From assembly GCA_009773975.1 (NCBI GenBank), contig VSMX01000108.1, positions 1-7,500 on the forward strand: a stretch of 7,500 bases of DNA. The letters are read 5' to 3'. The translations under genes and the position numbers were made by a program. Shown here piece by piece: positions 1 through 5,880 of the stretch (positions are counted from its first letter, which is position 1; every line of letters begins with the position of its first letter). The notes under the pieces were generated by a model. The model was given only the letters and a program-made list of their open reading frames with translations, searched no databases and was not told where the DNA came from. This DNA comes from Desulfovibrio sp. (GTDB taxonomy: Bacteria; Desulfobacterota; Desulfovibrionia; Desulfovibrionales; Desulfovibrionaceae).

Positions 1-1
1 T

Positions 2-1081
2 GTCCCCGGCATCTGGCTTGTTCTCGCCATACTCGCGGCCCTGCAGGTTGGCAGGCTGATGCGCAATCCCGCTATTCGTTTTGGGGGGCCGGCCTGGGAT
101 GACGAAACCATCGAAAAAGCGCAGCCCCACGCCTTGAGCCGCATTCTGTTGCCAAAATTTGTGGGCAGCTGGCTGGTCATGGCCTTCGGCATTTCGGTTG
201 GCCGGGAGGGGCCCTGCATCCAGATGGGCGCCGCAACGGCCATGGGCCTGAAAAATCTTGACGCCAGCAATGCCTTTGAACGCCGTTATTTCATCCTTGG
301 CGGCTGCGCGGCCGGCCTTGCCGCTGCCTTTTCCGCGCCTTTTTCGGGCATTTGCTATGTTTATGAAGTAATGCGCGAAAAAATTTCGCATTCCCTGCTG
401 GCTTTTTTACTTGCCGGAAGTTTTGGGGTATATCTGTCCTGCACATTGATTTTCGGTCTTGGCGTCATGCTGCCCACTGATAATACGCCCCTGTTTTCCC
501 TGGGCACATGCTGGCTTTTAGCGCCGCTTGGCATTTTTTGCGGACTGGTTGGCGTTGCCTACAATTACCTGGTGCGCATTTCAATAAAACTGTATGCAAT
601 GCAGGAACTGGTGCCGGTAAGGTATCGGCCGCTTTTCCCATTTGTCTGCGCTGCGGTCATGATCCTGATCTTCCCCGCTGCCTGTGGCGAAGGACTAGGA
701 GTGTTCCCGCAGATGGAAAAAGGCGAGGCGCTGTTTTCATTTTTATGGATTTTTCTTGTTGTAAAATTGTTTTTTACCGCTTTTTGCTATGGCTCCGGCA
801 TTCCTGCAGGCCTGATGGTGCCGCTGCTTTGCGTTGGCGGCGTGGCTGGCGGTCTTTATGCGGATTTTTTGCAGTACGTCAATTTGCTGCCGGCGGAATA
901 TATGGATACCTGCCTGGTGCTCGGCATGGCATCGTCGTTTACAGCCGGCGAACGCGCGCCTGTTACGGCCATCATGCTTGTGCTTGAAATGACTGGCGCC
1001 TATATTCTGGCGCCAGCGGCCCTGATCTGCGTGGCCTGCGCGGCCTTTACCGCCCGTCTGGCAAGGGTGAGGACTTTTTAG
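2..1081 (+). CDS. CLC-family chloride channel/transporter, 5' end cut off by window edge
   Basis: This is an inner-membrane anion channel or Cl-/H+ exchanger of the CLC family. The frame is open to the window edge, so the ATG at 59 is internal and roughly the first 90-100 residues are missing compared with typical 430-470 aa members. Counting that Met as residue 1, the gating-glutamate motif GREGP lies at 48-52 (E50). It is followed by LAAAFSAPFSG (88-98), by GSGIPAGLMVP (245-255), which corresponds to the family's GGIFxP chloride-binding segment, and by ERAPVTAIMLVLEMT near 300-315. Hydrophobic helices fill the rest. Three hallmarks differ by my alignment to E. coli ClcA. The first GSGIP selectivity loop reads FGGPA (8-12). 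The internal proton glutamate E203 is V104. The protein stops before the last helix carrying Y445. It ends 31 bp before dnaE, with no terminator visible between them. The family call is secure; transport mode and substrate are not. Confidence 0.9.
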   Translation, partial: VPGIWLVLAILAALQVGRLMRNPAIRFGGPAWDDETIEKAQPHALSRILLPKFVGSWLVMAFGISVGREGPCIQMGAATAMGLKNLDASNAFERRYFILGGCAAGLAAAFSAPFSGICYVYEVMREKISHSLLAFLLAGSFGVYLSCTLIFGLGVMLPTDNTPLFSLGTCWLLAPLGIFCGLVGVAYNYLVRISIKLYAMQELVPVRYRPLFPFVCAAVMILIFPAACGEGLGVFPQMEKGEALFSFLWIFLVVKLFFTAFCYGSGIPAGLMVPLLCVGGVAGGLYADFLQYVNLLPAEYMDTCLVLGMASSFTAGERAPVTAIMLVLEMTGAYILAPAALICVACAAFTARLARVRTF

Positions 1082-1112
1082 GCATTGTTTTTTCAATCCG
1101 GAGATTCCAGAC

Positions 1113-4100
1113 ATGAGTGATTTCGCGCATCTTCATTGCCATACTGAATACAGCCTGCTTGACGGGGCGATAAGGCTGAAGGATTTGTGTCAGAGATCGG
1201 TGGATTTCGGCATGAAATCCTGCGCCATCACCGATCATGGCAATCTTTTCGGCGCGGCCTATTTTTATACAACCTGCAAGGATTTCGGCCTCAAGCCAAT
1301 CCTGGGCTGCGAAGTCTATACCTGCCGCAATCACGAGGACAAATCCGCAGAAACAGGCAAGTTTCGCAATCACCTCATTCTTCTGGCCCGGAACGATGTT
1401 GGCTATCATAATCTTGTCAAGCTTGTCAGCCACGGTTTTCTCGAAGGATTTTATTACAAGCCCCGCGTGGACAAGGCCCAGATTGCCCGGTACGCGGAAG
1501 GTCTGATTTGTCTTTCGGCCTGCATTTCGGGTGAAATTCCAAAGGCTATTCTGCGGGAGGACATGAAAGCGGCCAGGGAACTGGCCCTGGAATACGCGAA
1601 GATTTTTCCGGGCCGCTTTTATCTGGAACTGCAGGAAAACGGCCTGCCCGAACAGAAAAAGGCCAACCAGGGCCTGATGGAGCTGGCCAGCGAGCTGAAA
1701 TTGCCACTTGTGGCCACGAATGACTGCCATTATCTCAATCAGGATGATGCGGAAGCCCAGGAGGTGCTTCTCTGCATCCAGACCCAGACCACAATGGATG
1801 ATCCCAACCGGATGCGGATGAAAAGCAGTGAATTTTATTACAAATCGCCGGAGGTGATGGAAAAATCCTTCTCCTATATGCCGGAGGCCATTGCCAATGT
1901 TTGCGAGATTGCCGAAAGCTGCCATGTGGAACTGGATATGGGCCATCACTATTTTCCGGTCTATCCTCTGCCGCAGGGCGCGAGCATGGATTCCGAATTT
2001 ACGCGCCTGGCGGAAGAAGGGCTGGAAAGACGGCTGGAGAAGCATCCCGAGCGGGACAAGATTGACGCGGAAGCCTACAGGAAGCGCCTGCAATACGAGC
2101 TTGGCGTTATCCGGGAAATGGGTTTTCCGGGATATTTTCTCATTGTGCAGGAATTTATCAACTGGGCCAAGGATCATGGCGTTCCTGTCGGCCCTGGGCG
2201 CGGTTCGGCTGCCGGCTCCCTTGTGGCCTGGGCCCTCAGGATCACGAACCTCGATCCGTTGCCCTATAATCTGCTTTTCGAGCGCTTCCTGAATATCGAG
2301 CGCGTCTCCCTGCCCGATATCGACGTCGATTTTTGCGAACGCAGAAGGGGGGAGGTCATCAACCACATGGTTGACCGCTACGGGGCCGGCTCTGTCGCCC
2401 AGATCACCACCTTCGGCACAATGAAGGCCAAAGGCGTGGTGCGCGATGTGGGACGCGCCCTGGGCATGAGCTTTGCAGAAACCGACAAGATAGCCAAGCT
2501 TGTGCCCGACAGCCTGAAAATGACAATCGACAAGGCCCTGGAAATGGAGCCGGCCCTGAAGGAGCTTTACGGCACGGACAAGGATGTCAAAAGACTCATT
2601 GACCTGGCAAAAAGACTGGAAGGCCTTGCCAGGCATGCCTCAACCCATGCGGCCGGACTTGTGGTTTCGGACAGGCCGATGGAAGAATATTTGCCGCTCT
2701 ATCTCGACAAGCGCGGCAAGCTGGTAACCCAGTTCGACGGGCCGATGACCGAAAAGACAGGGCTTGTCAAGTTCGACTTTCTCGGCCTCAAGACCATGAC
2801 CCTGATTCAGGATACCCTGGACAACATTGTCCGCCAGGGCAAGGTTCCGCCCGATCTGGACAATCTGGCCCTGACCGACCAGGCCAGCTATGATCTATAT
2901 TCGCGGGGCGATACCGATGGCGTCTTCCAGGTTGAAAGTTCCGGAATGCGCCAATATCTGCGGCAGCTCAGGCCAGGCTGCTTCGAGGATATAATCGCCA
3001 TGCTCGCCCTCTACCGCCCCGGCCCACTTGGCAGCGGTATGGTCGATGAATTCATCAAGCGCAAGCATGGCCAGGTGCCTGTTGTCTATCCCCATGAATC
3101 CCTTAGCAATTGCCTTGGCGACACTTACGGAGTCATTGTCTATCAGGAACAGGTCATGCAGATTGCCCAGATTATTGCCGGCTATACCCTGGGCGGGGCA
3201 GATTTGCTCAGGCGCGCGATGGGCAAGAAAAAAGTCGAGGCCATGGCAAAGGAGCGCACAAAATTCGTGGCCGGGGCGGAAAAAAACAACATTGACGCCA
3301 AAAAAGCCAATGAGATTTTCGATCTAATGGAAAAATTCGCGGAATACGGCTTCAACAAGTCACATTCCGCGGCCTATGCGCTGATTTCCTATTTTACGGC
3401 CTATCTCAAGGTGCATCACAAGGTTGAATTCATGGCCGCCCTGCTGACAAGCGAAATGGGCAATCAGGACAAGCTTCTCAAATATATTTCATGCTGCCGT
3501 GATATGGGCATTGATGTGGTCAAGCCTTGCGTGAATGACAGCCGGCGCGAGTTTACCGCCCTTGGCGGCAAGATTGTTTACGGCCTTGGCGGCATAAAGA
3601 ACGTGGGCGACGAGGCCATTCGTGAAATTGTCGAGGCTCGCGAAGCAAAGGGGCCGTATAAATCTCTTTATGATTTGTGCTGCCGGGTCAATCTGCGCAA
3701 AATCACGCGCCGTGTGCTTGAAGCCCTGGCCAAAAGCGGGGCCTTCGACTGTTTTGGCATCAGCCGTGCTGCCATGTTGGCATCAGCTGAAATTGTGGCG
3801 GCCAGGGCCCAGAAAAAAGCCAAAAGCGGCACATCCCCCCAGGCTTCCCTGCTGGCCATGGCGCCGGTAAAGGCGGAAGAGGAAAAACCGGGCCTTGGGA
3901 TTGACTTGCCGGAAAGCGGCTTGCCGGAACTTTCGGACGATATGCTGCGCGCCGCCGAAAAGGAGGCTCTCGGTTTTTATCTTACCAGCCATCCGCTGCA
4001 GCCCTTTAATGCCCAGATTTCGCGTCTGGGCCTGCAAAGGCTTGAGGATTGCCGTGAATTTGCGGCAGGCAGGCAGGTTAGCTGCGCCGTGCTGGTCACA

Positions 4101-4592
4101 TCCGTGAAGGAAATCCTGACCAAGGCCAAAAGCAAGCTGATGGCCTTTGTGACTGTGGAAGATCTTACAGGCCATGCCGAAGTTACATTTTTTCCATCGG
4201 ATTATGAAAAAGTCCGCGAGCTTCTGAAAACGGACAAACCGGTCTGCCTTTCGGCCAGGATAGATGGCCAGCAGGAATCATCTGGCCAGGATGCGGATGA
4301 TGGCGAGGATGATGGCCAGACGGGTGGCGAATTGAAAATGCTGGGCATGGGCGCGAGATTGCTTGAGGAAGTCTGCGCCAAAAGCGACGAGCCTGTAAGA
4401 TTTCGCATTCCGCGGCATCGTCTTGGCGAAACGGATATGCTGGCCCTCAAGAATATTTTGCTCCAGCATCCAGGCAATGTAAGCGTGCAGGCCTGGGTGA
4501 AGGTGGACAGGTACGATTGCATGATGAGCCTTGGCTTTCGCGTCAATCCTGGCATGGAACTTTTTCGTGAAATTGACGCCTGGGCTGGTTAG
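1113..4592 (+). CDS. dnaE: DNA polymerase III subunit alpha (replicative polymerase)
   Basis: This is the catalytic subunit of the chromosomal replicase and synthesises DNA at the fork together with the beta clamp. Its 1159 residues match the usual length (E. coli about 1160). The N-terminal PHP domain (about 1-270) keeps a full set of candidate metal ligands: H8, H10, D17, H42, E67, H87, C137, D204 and H206. The polymerase core has GPGRGSAAGSL near 363-373, the catalytic aspartates D402 and D404 in PDIDVDF, and D555 in KFDFLGL. QASLL at 910-914 fits the internal clamp-binding motif. An OB fold covers about 988-1050, followed by an acidic insertion (1051-1073) and a short C-terminal domain. 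The start is chosen because GGAG at 1100-1103 lies 9 nt upstream and the protein begins directly with the PHP motif HLHCHTEYS. It lacks the PolC-type embedded exonuclease. Several long open frames inside it are shadows. Confidence 0.98.
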   Translation: MSDFAHLHCHTEYSLLDGAIRLKDLCQRSVDFGMKSCAITDHGNLFGAAYFYTTCKDFGLKPILGCEVYTCRNHEDKSAETGKFRNHLILLARNDVGYHNLVKLVSHGFLEGFYYKPRVDKAQIARYAEGLICLSACISGEIPKAILREDMKAARELALEYAKIFPGRFYLELQENGLPEQKKANQGLMELASELKLPLVATNDCHYLNQDDAEAQEVLLCIQTQTTMDDPNRMRMKSSEFYYKSPEVMEKSFSYMPEAIANVCEIAESCHVELDMGHHYFPVYPLPQGASMDSEFTRLAEEGLERRLEKHPERDKIDAEAYRKRLQYELGVIREMGFPGYFLIVQEFINWAKDHGVPVGPGRGSAAGSLVAWALRITNLDPLPYNLLFERFLNIERVSLPDIDVDFCERRRGEVINHMVDRYGAGSVAQITTFGTMKAKGVVRDVGRALGMSFAETDKIAKLVPDSLKMTIDKALEMEPALKELYGTDKDVKRLIDLAKRLEGLARHASTHAAGLVVSDRPMEEYLPLYLDKRGKLVTQFDGPMTEKTGLVKFDFLGLKTMTLIQDTLDNIVRQGKVPPDLDNLALTDQASYDLYSRGDTDGVFQVESSGMRQYLRQLRPGCFEDIIAMLALYRPGPLGSGMVDEFIKRKHGQVPVVYPHESLSNCLGDTYGVIVYQEQVMQIAQIIAGYTLGGADLLRRAMGKKKVEAMAKERTKFVAGAEKNNIDAKKANEIFDLMEKFAEYGFNKSHSAAYALISYFTAYLKVHHKVEFMAALLTSEMGNQDKLLKYISCCRDMGIDVVKPCVNDSRREFTALGGKIVYGLGGIKNVGDEAIREIVEAREAKGPYKSLYDLCCRVNLRKITRRVLEALAKSGAFDCFGISRAAMLASAEIVAARAQKKAKSGTSPQASLLAMAPVKAEEEKPGLGIDLPESGLPELSDDMLRAAEKEALGFYLTSHPLQPFNAQISRLGLQRLEDCREFAAGRQVSCAVLVTSVKEILTKAKSKLMAFVTVEDLTGHAEVTFFPSDYEKVRELLKTDKPVCLSARIDGQQESSGQDADDGEDDGQTGGELKMLGMGARLLEEVCAKSDEPVRFRIPRHRLGETDMLALKNILLQHPGNVSVQAWVKVDRYDCMMSLGFRVNPGMELFREIDAWAG

Positions 4593-4604
4593 ATATTGAA
4601 TCAG

Positions 4605-4622
4605 TTTGCGGGATTGCGCAAA
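4605..4622 (+). terminator. Small hairpin after dnaE, possible weak terminator
   Basis: TTTGCG (4605-4610) and CGCAAA (4617-4622) form a perfect 6-bp stem with a 6-nt loop, starting 13 bp after the dnaE stop. No run of T follows, so it is at best a weak or factor-assisted terminator, or an mRNA 3'-end stabiliser. It is the only candidate for the end of the dnaE transcript before the next gene. Confidence 0.25.
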
Positions 4623-4627
4623 ATTGC

Positions 4628-4656
4628 TTGAAATTGGCGCGGCTTAAATTTATGCT
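4628..4656 (+). promoter_or_regulatory. Candidate sigma70-type promoter for the envelope-protein pair
   Basis: TTGAAA at 4628-4633 (5 of 6 to the -35 consensus) is followed after exactly 17 bp by TATGCT at 4651-4656 (4 of 6 to the -10 consensus). Transcription would begin near 4663, leaving a leader of about 75 nt before the GTG start at 4737. It lies in the dnaE-downstream gap, where a promoter is expected. This is assigned by consensus match only. Confidence 0.4.
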
Positions 4657-4711
4657 GGTTTCGTTGAATGAGGTGGAAACCCTCAAGCCGCCATCTACTT
4701 GTCATAAAGCC

Positions 4712-4730
4712 GCCCCAAAGGGGCCAGGAG
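4712..4730 (+). promoter_or_regulatory. Hairpin directly beside a strong Shine-Dalgarno
   Basis: GCCCC (4712-4716) and GGGGC (4720-4724) can pair across a 3-nt AAA loop, ending one base before the AGGAG Shine-Dalgarno at 4726-4730. The Shine-Dalgarno is 6 nt from the GTG at 4737 and fixes that start. Stacking so close to the ribosome site could influence translation. A direct repeat AAGCCGCC (4685-4692 and 4707-4714) partly overlaps the left arm. The ribosome site is convincing; a regulatory role for the hairpin is inference. Confidence 0.35.
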
Positions 4731-4736
4731 AGAAGG

Positions 4737-5183
4737 GTGAAGAAATCAATTTTGAGCCTTGGAATAGCCATCTTTATGGTTTTTGCCGCTTTTGGGGTTC
4801 AGGCCGCCGAAACCCGGGCGGAAAAGGTAATCGCCAATCCAGCTGGCAATCCCATTGATCAGCTTACCGGAAAAGTCTGGCAGGAATCAAAGGAATCCAA
4901 CAAGCAAGCCATTCTTTTCGGCATTGATCTTGGTGTGGCTGCCAATTATTTTGCCGAGCAAAAGGCCAGGGAAAATTTTGCCAAAAAAAGCAAGAAGCAA
5001 CCCCCGCGCTTCCTTTCCCATTTTGACAGATGCTGGATGGAAGCCTTTCGGGATGTTTCCCGCAAGGATGCGGTAAAGATGGTTGACGACTGGTATGCCG
5101 CGCATCCTGACCAGCTTGATCGCCCTGTGCTGGGCGTGCTCTGGAATGAAGTCGTAACCCCGCTGTTGAACAAGAAGCAGTAA
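4737..5183 (+). CDS. Secreted protein of unknown function (148 aa)
   Basis: This protein is probably exported. With the GTG at 4737 read as Met, it begins with a classic signal peptide: two lysines, a hydrophobic stretch (about 5-21), then VQA followed by AE, suggesting cleavage near residue 23. The mature part, about 125 residues, is hydrophilic and probably helical. It contains TGKVWQESKESNKQAILFG early, one cysteine in DRCWMEAF, and an aromatic, proline-containing end (DDWYAAHPDQLDRP, then VLGVLWNEVV). I recognise this pattern as that of conserved hypothetical exported proteins in Desulfovibrio relatives, but I know no function. The GTG is preferred over the upstream ATG at 4668 because of AGGAG 6 nt before it and because the signal peptide then starts properly with MKK. 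It lies 12 bp upstream of the next gene, so the two are probably co-transcribed. Confidence 0.82.
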   Translation: MKKSILSLGIAIFMVFAAFGVQAAETRAEKVIANPAGNPIDQLTGKVWQESKESNKQAILFGIDLGVAANYFAEQKARENFAKKSKKQPPRFLSHFDRCWMEAFRDVSRKDAVKMVDDWYAAHPDQLDRPVLGVLWNEVVTPLLNKKQ

Positions 5184-5195
5184 AAGGGAGCCAAT

Positions 5196-5438
5196 ATGAA
5201 AAAAGCGTTGATTATAGGCATTTTGGCCGTTATTTTTGCAACTGGCATCGGCTGCACGAATATGAGCCGCACCCAGCAGGGCGTGGCTAGCGGCGCTGCC
5301 CTTGGCGCCCTTGGCGGCGCTGGCATCGCGGCGATTTCCGGCGGCTACGCGGGCTGGGGCGCTCTTGCCGGCGCCGGCGCCGGCGCATTGGCCGGCGGCA
5401 TTATCGGCCATTCCCAGGATAACAGCCGCTATTGGTAA
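5196..5438 (+). CDS. Small glycine-zipper putative lipoprotein (80 aa)
   Basis: This is a small envelope protein. Residues 1-19 form an export signal (MKK, then a hydrophobic core) ending at C20 in TGIGC. That resembles a lipobox, but the -3 position is Gly instead of the usual Leu, so lipidation is likely rather than certain. Residues 29-71 form a textbook glycine zipper, with Gly every fourth residue at 29-33-37 and again at 55-59-63-67-71, as in glycine-zipper outer-membrane-associated proteins. Such segments pack as tight helical hairpins in membranes. The tail is short and polar, ending SRYW. GGGAG at 5186-5190 sits 5 nt before the ATG. The gene follows the secreted-protein gene by 12 bp, suggesting translation from one mRNA and a related envelope role. 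The zipper family is clear; the exact function is unknown. Confidence 0.82.
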   Translation: MKKALIIGILAVIFATGIGCTNMSRTQQGVASGAALGALGGAGIAAISGGYAGWGALAGAGAGALAGGIIGHSQDNSRYW

Positions 5439-5464
5439 ATTCGCATAAATTTTAAAATAATACT

Positions 5465-5558
5465 GGAGGGGTAGCGAAGCGGCCGTAACGCGCCCGACTC
5501 GAAATCGGGTTATCGGTTAATTGCCGGTACGTGGGTTCGAATCCCACCCCCTCCGCCA
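5465..5558 (+). tRNA. tRNA-Ser (anticodon CGA)
   Basis: This serine tRNA reads UCG codons. The acceptor stem GGAGGGG (5465-5471) pairs perfectly with CCCCTCC (5548-5554), followed by discriminator G5555 and an encoded CCA (5556-5558). The anticodon stem CCCGA/TCGGG (5493-5497/5505-5509) encloses the loop CTCGAAA, giving anticodon CGA at 5500-5502. A long variable arm (stem 5511-5516/5524-5529) and discriminator G are serine hallmarks. The T arm is GTGGG-TTCGAAT-CCCAC (5531-5547). It starts only 26 bp after the lipoprotein gene. A weak possible promoter (TTGGTA at 5432, TAAAAT at 5453, 15-bp spacing) overlaps that gene's end, so read-through from upstream is also possible. Confidence 0.97.
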
Positions 5559-5573
5559 CAAAGCAATTCAAGG

Positions 5574-5617
5574 AAGTCCTTTTGAGACTGTAATTGTCCG
5601 AAAGGACTTATTTTTTT
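5574..5617 (+). terminator. Intrinsic terminator after tRNA-Ser
   Basis: AAGTCCTTT (5574-5582) and AAAGGACTT (5601-5609) form a perfect 9-bp stem, followed by A and seven T residues (5611-5617). An alternative compact hairpin, GTCC-GAAA-GGAC (5596-5607), has a stable GNRA-type loop before the same T run. Either fold gives a standard Rho-independent terminator, 16 bp after the tRNA. No terminator is visible between the lipoprotein gene and the tRNA, so this may end both transcripts. Confidence 0.85.
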
Positions 5618-5634
5618 GCCATTTATCTGTCAGG

Positions 5635-5658
5635 CAAGGAACATCGTTGTGTTCCTTG
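5635..5658. repeat. Perfect 9-bp inverted repeat
   Basis: CAAGGAACA (5635-5643) and TGTTCCTTG (5650-5658) are exact inverse complements separated by 6 nt. No T run follows on either strand, so it is not a standard terminator. It could be a protein-binding site, an RNA hairpin or a leftover element end. Confidence 0.6.
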
Positions 5659-5697
5659 GAGTGTAGCCGTCCAGGTTGGAGTTGTGTACCTTTCTGT

Positions 5698-5734
5698 ATT
5701 GAAATTTAAACATTTCAATGTCGACATCTATAAT
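5698..5734 (+). promoter_or_regulatory. Candidate promoter overlapped by an inverted repeat
   Basis: A perfect TATAAT lies at 5729-5734, with a weak -35 candidate TTAAAC at 5706-5711, 17 bp upstream. A perfect 8-bp inverted repeat, ATTGAAAT (5698-5705) and ATTTCAAT (5712-5719) with a 6-nt centre, overlaps the -35 and spacer, as a repressor operator would. Transcription would start near 5741, about 140 nt before the nucleotidyltransferase start. The repeat and the -10 box are plain in the sequence; promoter activity and repression are inferred. Confidence 0.4.
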
Positions 5735-5829
5735 TTGTCTTTCTCCCAGTCGTCCCATAGCTATTCCTGTTTTGTTAAAGCCGCAAAAACAACGCATGAA
5801 CGTGGAAAAGACTTTTGCTTCACAAAATT

Positions 5830-5843
5830 GCAAAATATTTTGC
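5830..5843. repeat. 14-bp perfect palindrome upstream of the nucleotidyltransferase gene
   Basis: GCAAAATATTTTGC is a gap-free palindrome, 37 bp before the ATG at 5881. Gap-free AT-centred palindromes of this size are common as operators for dimeric regulators, but no specific regulator is implied. Confidence 0.45.
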
Positions 5844-5880
5844 ATGTCCGGCAAACGCATGCCGAAGCCGGGAGGTTGAT

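Larger units (their letters stand above)
5618..5880 (+). other. AT-rich stretch without a convincing gene
   Basis: Between the tRNA terminator and the nucleotidyltransferase start I see no convincing coding sequence. Short open frames exist on both strands, but none has a good ribosome site or a recognisable protein. The stretch is visibly richer in A and T than the genes on either side. It holds three perfect inverted repeats, a TATAAT box and the ribosome site of the next gene. It may be acquired DNA or a decayed gene. Confidence 0.5.

Noticed and set aside
59..61. ATG at 59 as the start of the CLC gene
   Set aside because: The frame stays open to the window edge with hydrophobic residues before it, there is no ribosome site, and the first helices of the family would be missing.
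1047..2636. Open frame of 529 codons on the minus strand opposite dnaE
   Set aside because: It lies wholly antisense to a gene with unmistakable DnaE motifs, resembles no protein family I know, and is explained by GC-rich third positions of dnaE.
4685..4714. Direct repeats AAGCCGCC considered as the start of a repeat array or CRISPR
   Set aside because: There are only two 8-bp copies 22 bp apart, with no further units; no CRISPR-like spacing occurs anywhere in the window.
4668..4736. Longer form of the secreted protein from ATG 4668
   Set aside because: The extra residues are polar and basic and would bury the signal peptide; the GTG at 4737 has an excellent Shine-Dalgarno.
4887..5411. Minus-strand open frame of 174 codons across the two envelope genes
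   Set aside because: It is antisense to two genes with clear signal peptides and ribosome sites, and its Ala/Gly/Arg-rich residues are a mirror of the GC-rich zipper.
5635..5658. Inverted repeat considered as a second terminator
   Set aside because: There is no T run after it on either strand.
5630..5860. Minus-strand open frame of 76 codons in the AT-rich stretch
   Set aside because: It has no recognisable family and overlaps the inverted repeats; a decayed gene cannot be excluded, but I cannot support one.
5815..5880. In-frame TTG start giving a 387-residue nucleotidyltransferase
   Set aside because: There is no ribosome site before 5815, while GGAGG sits 5 nt before the ATG at 5881.
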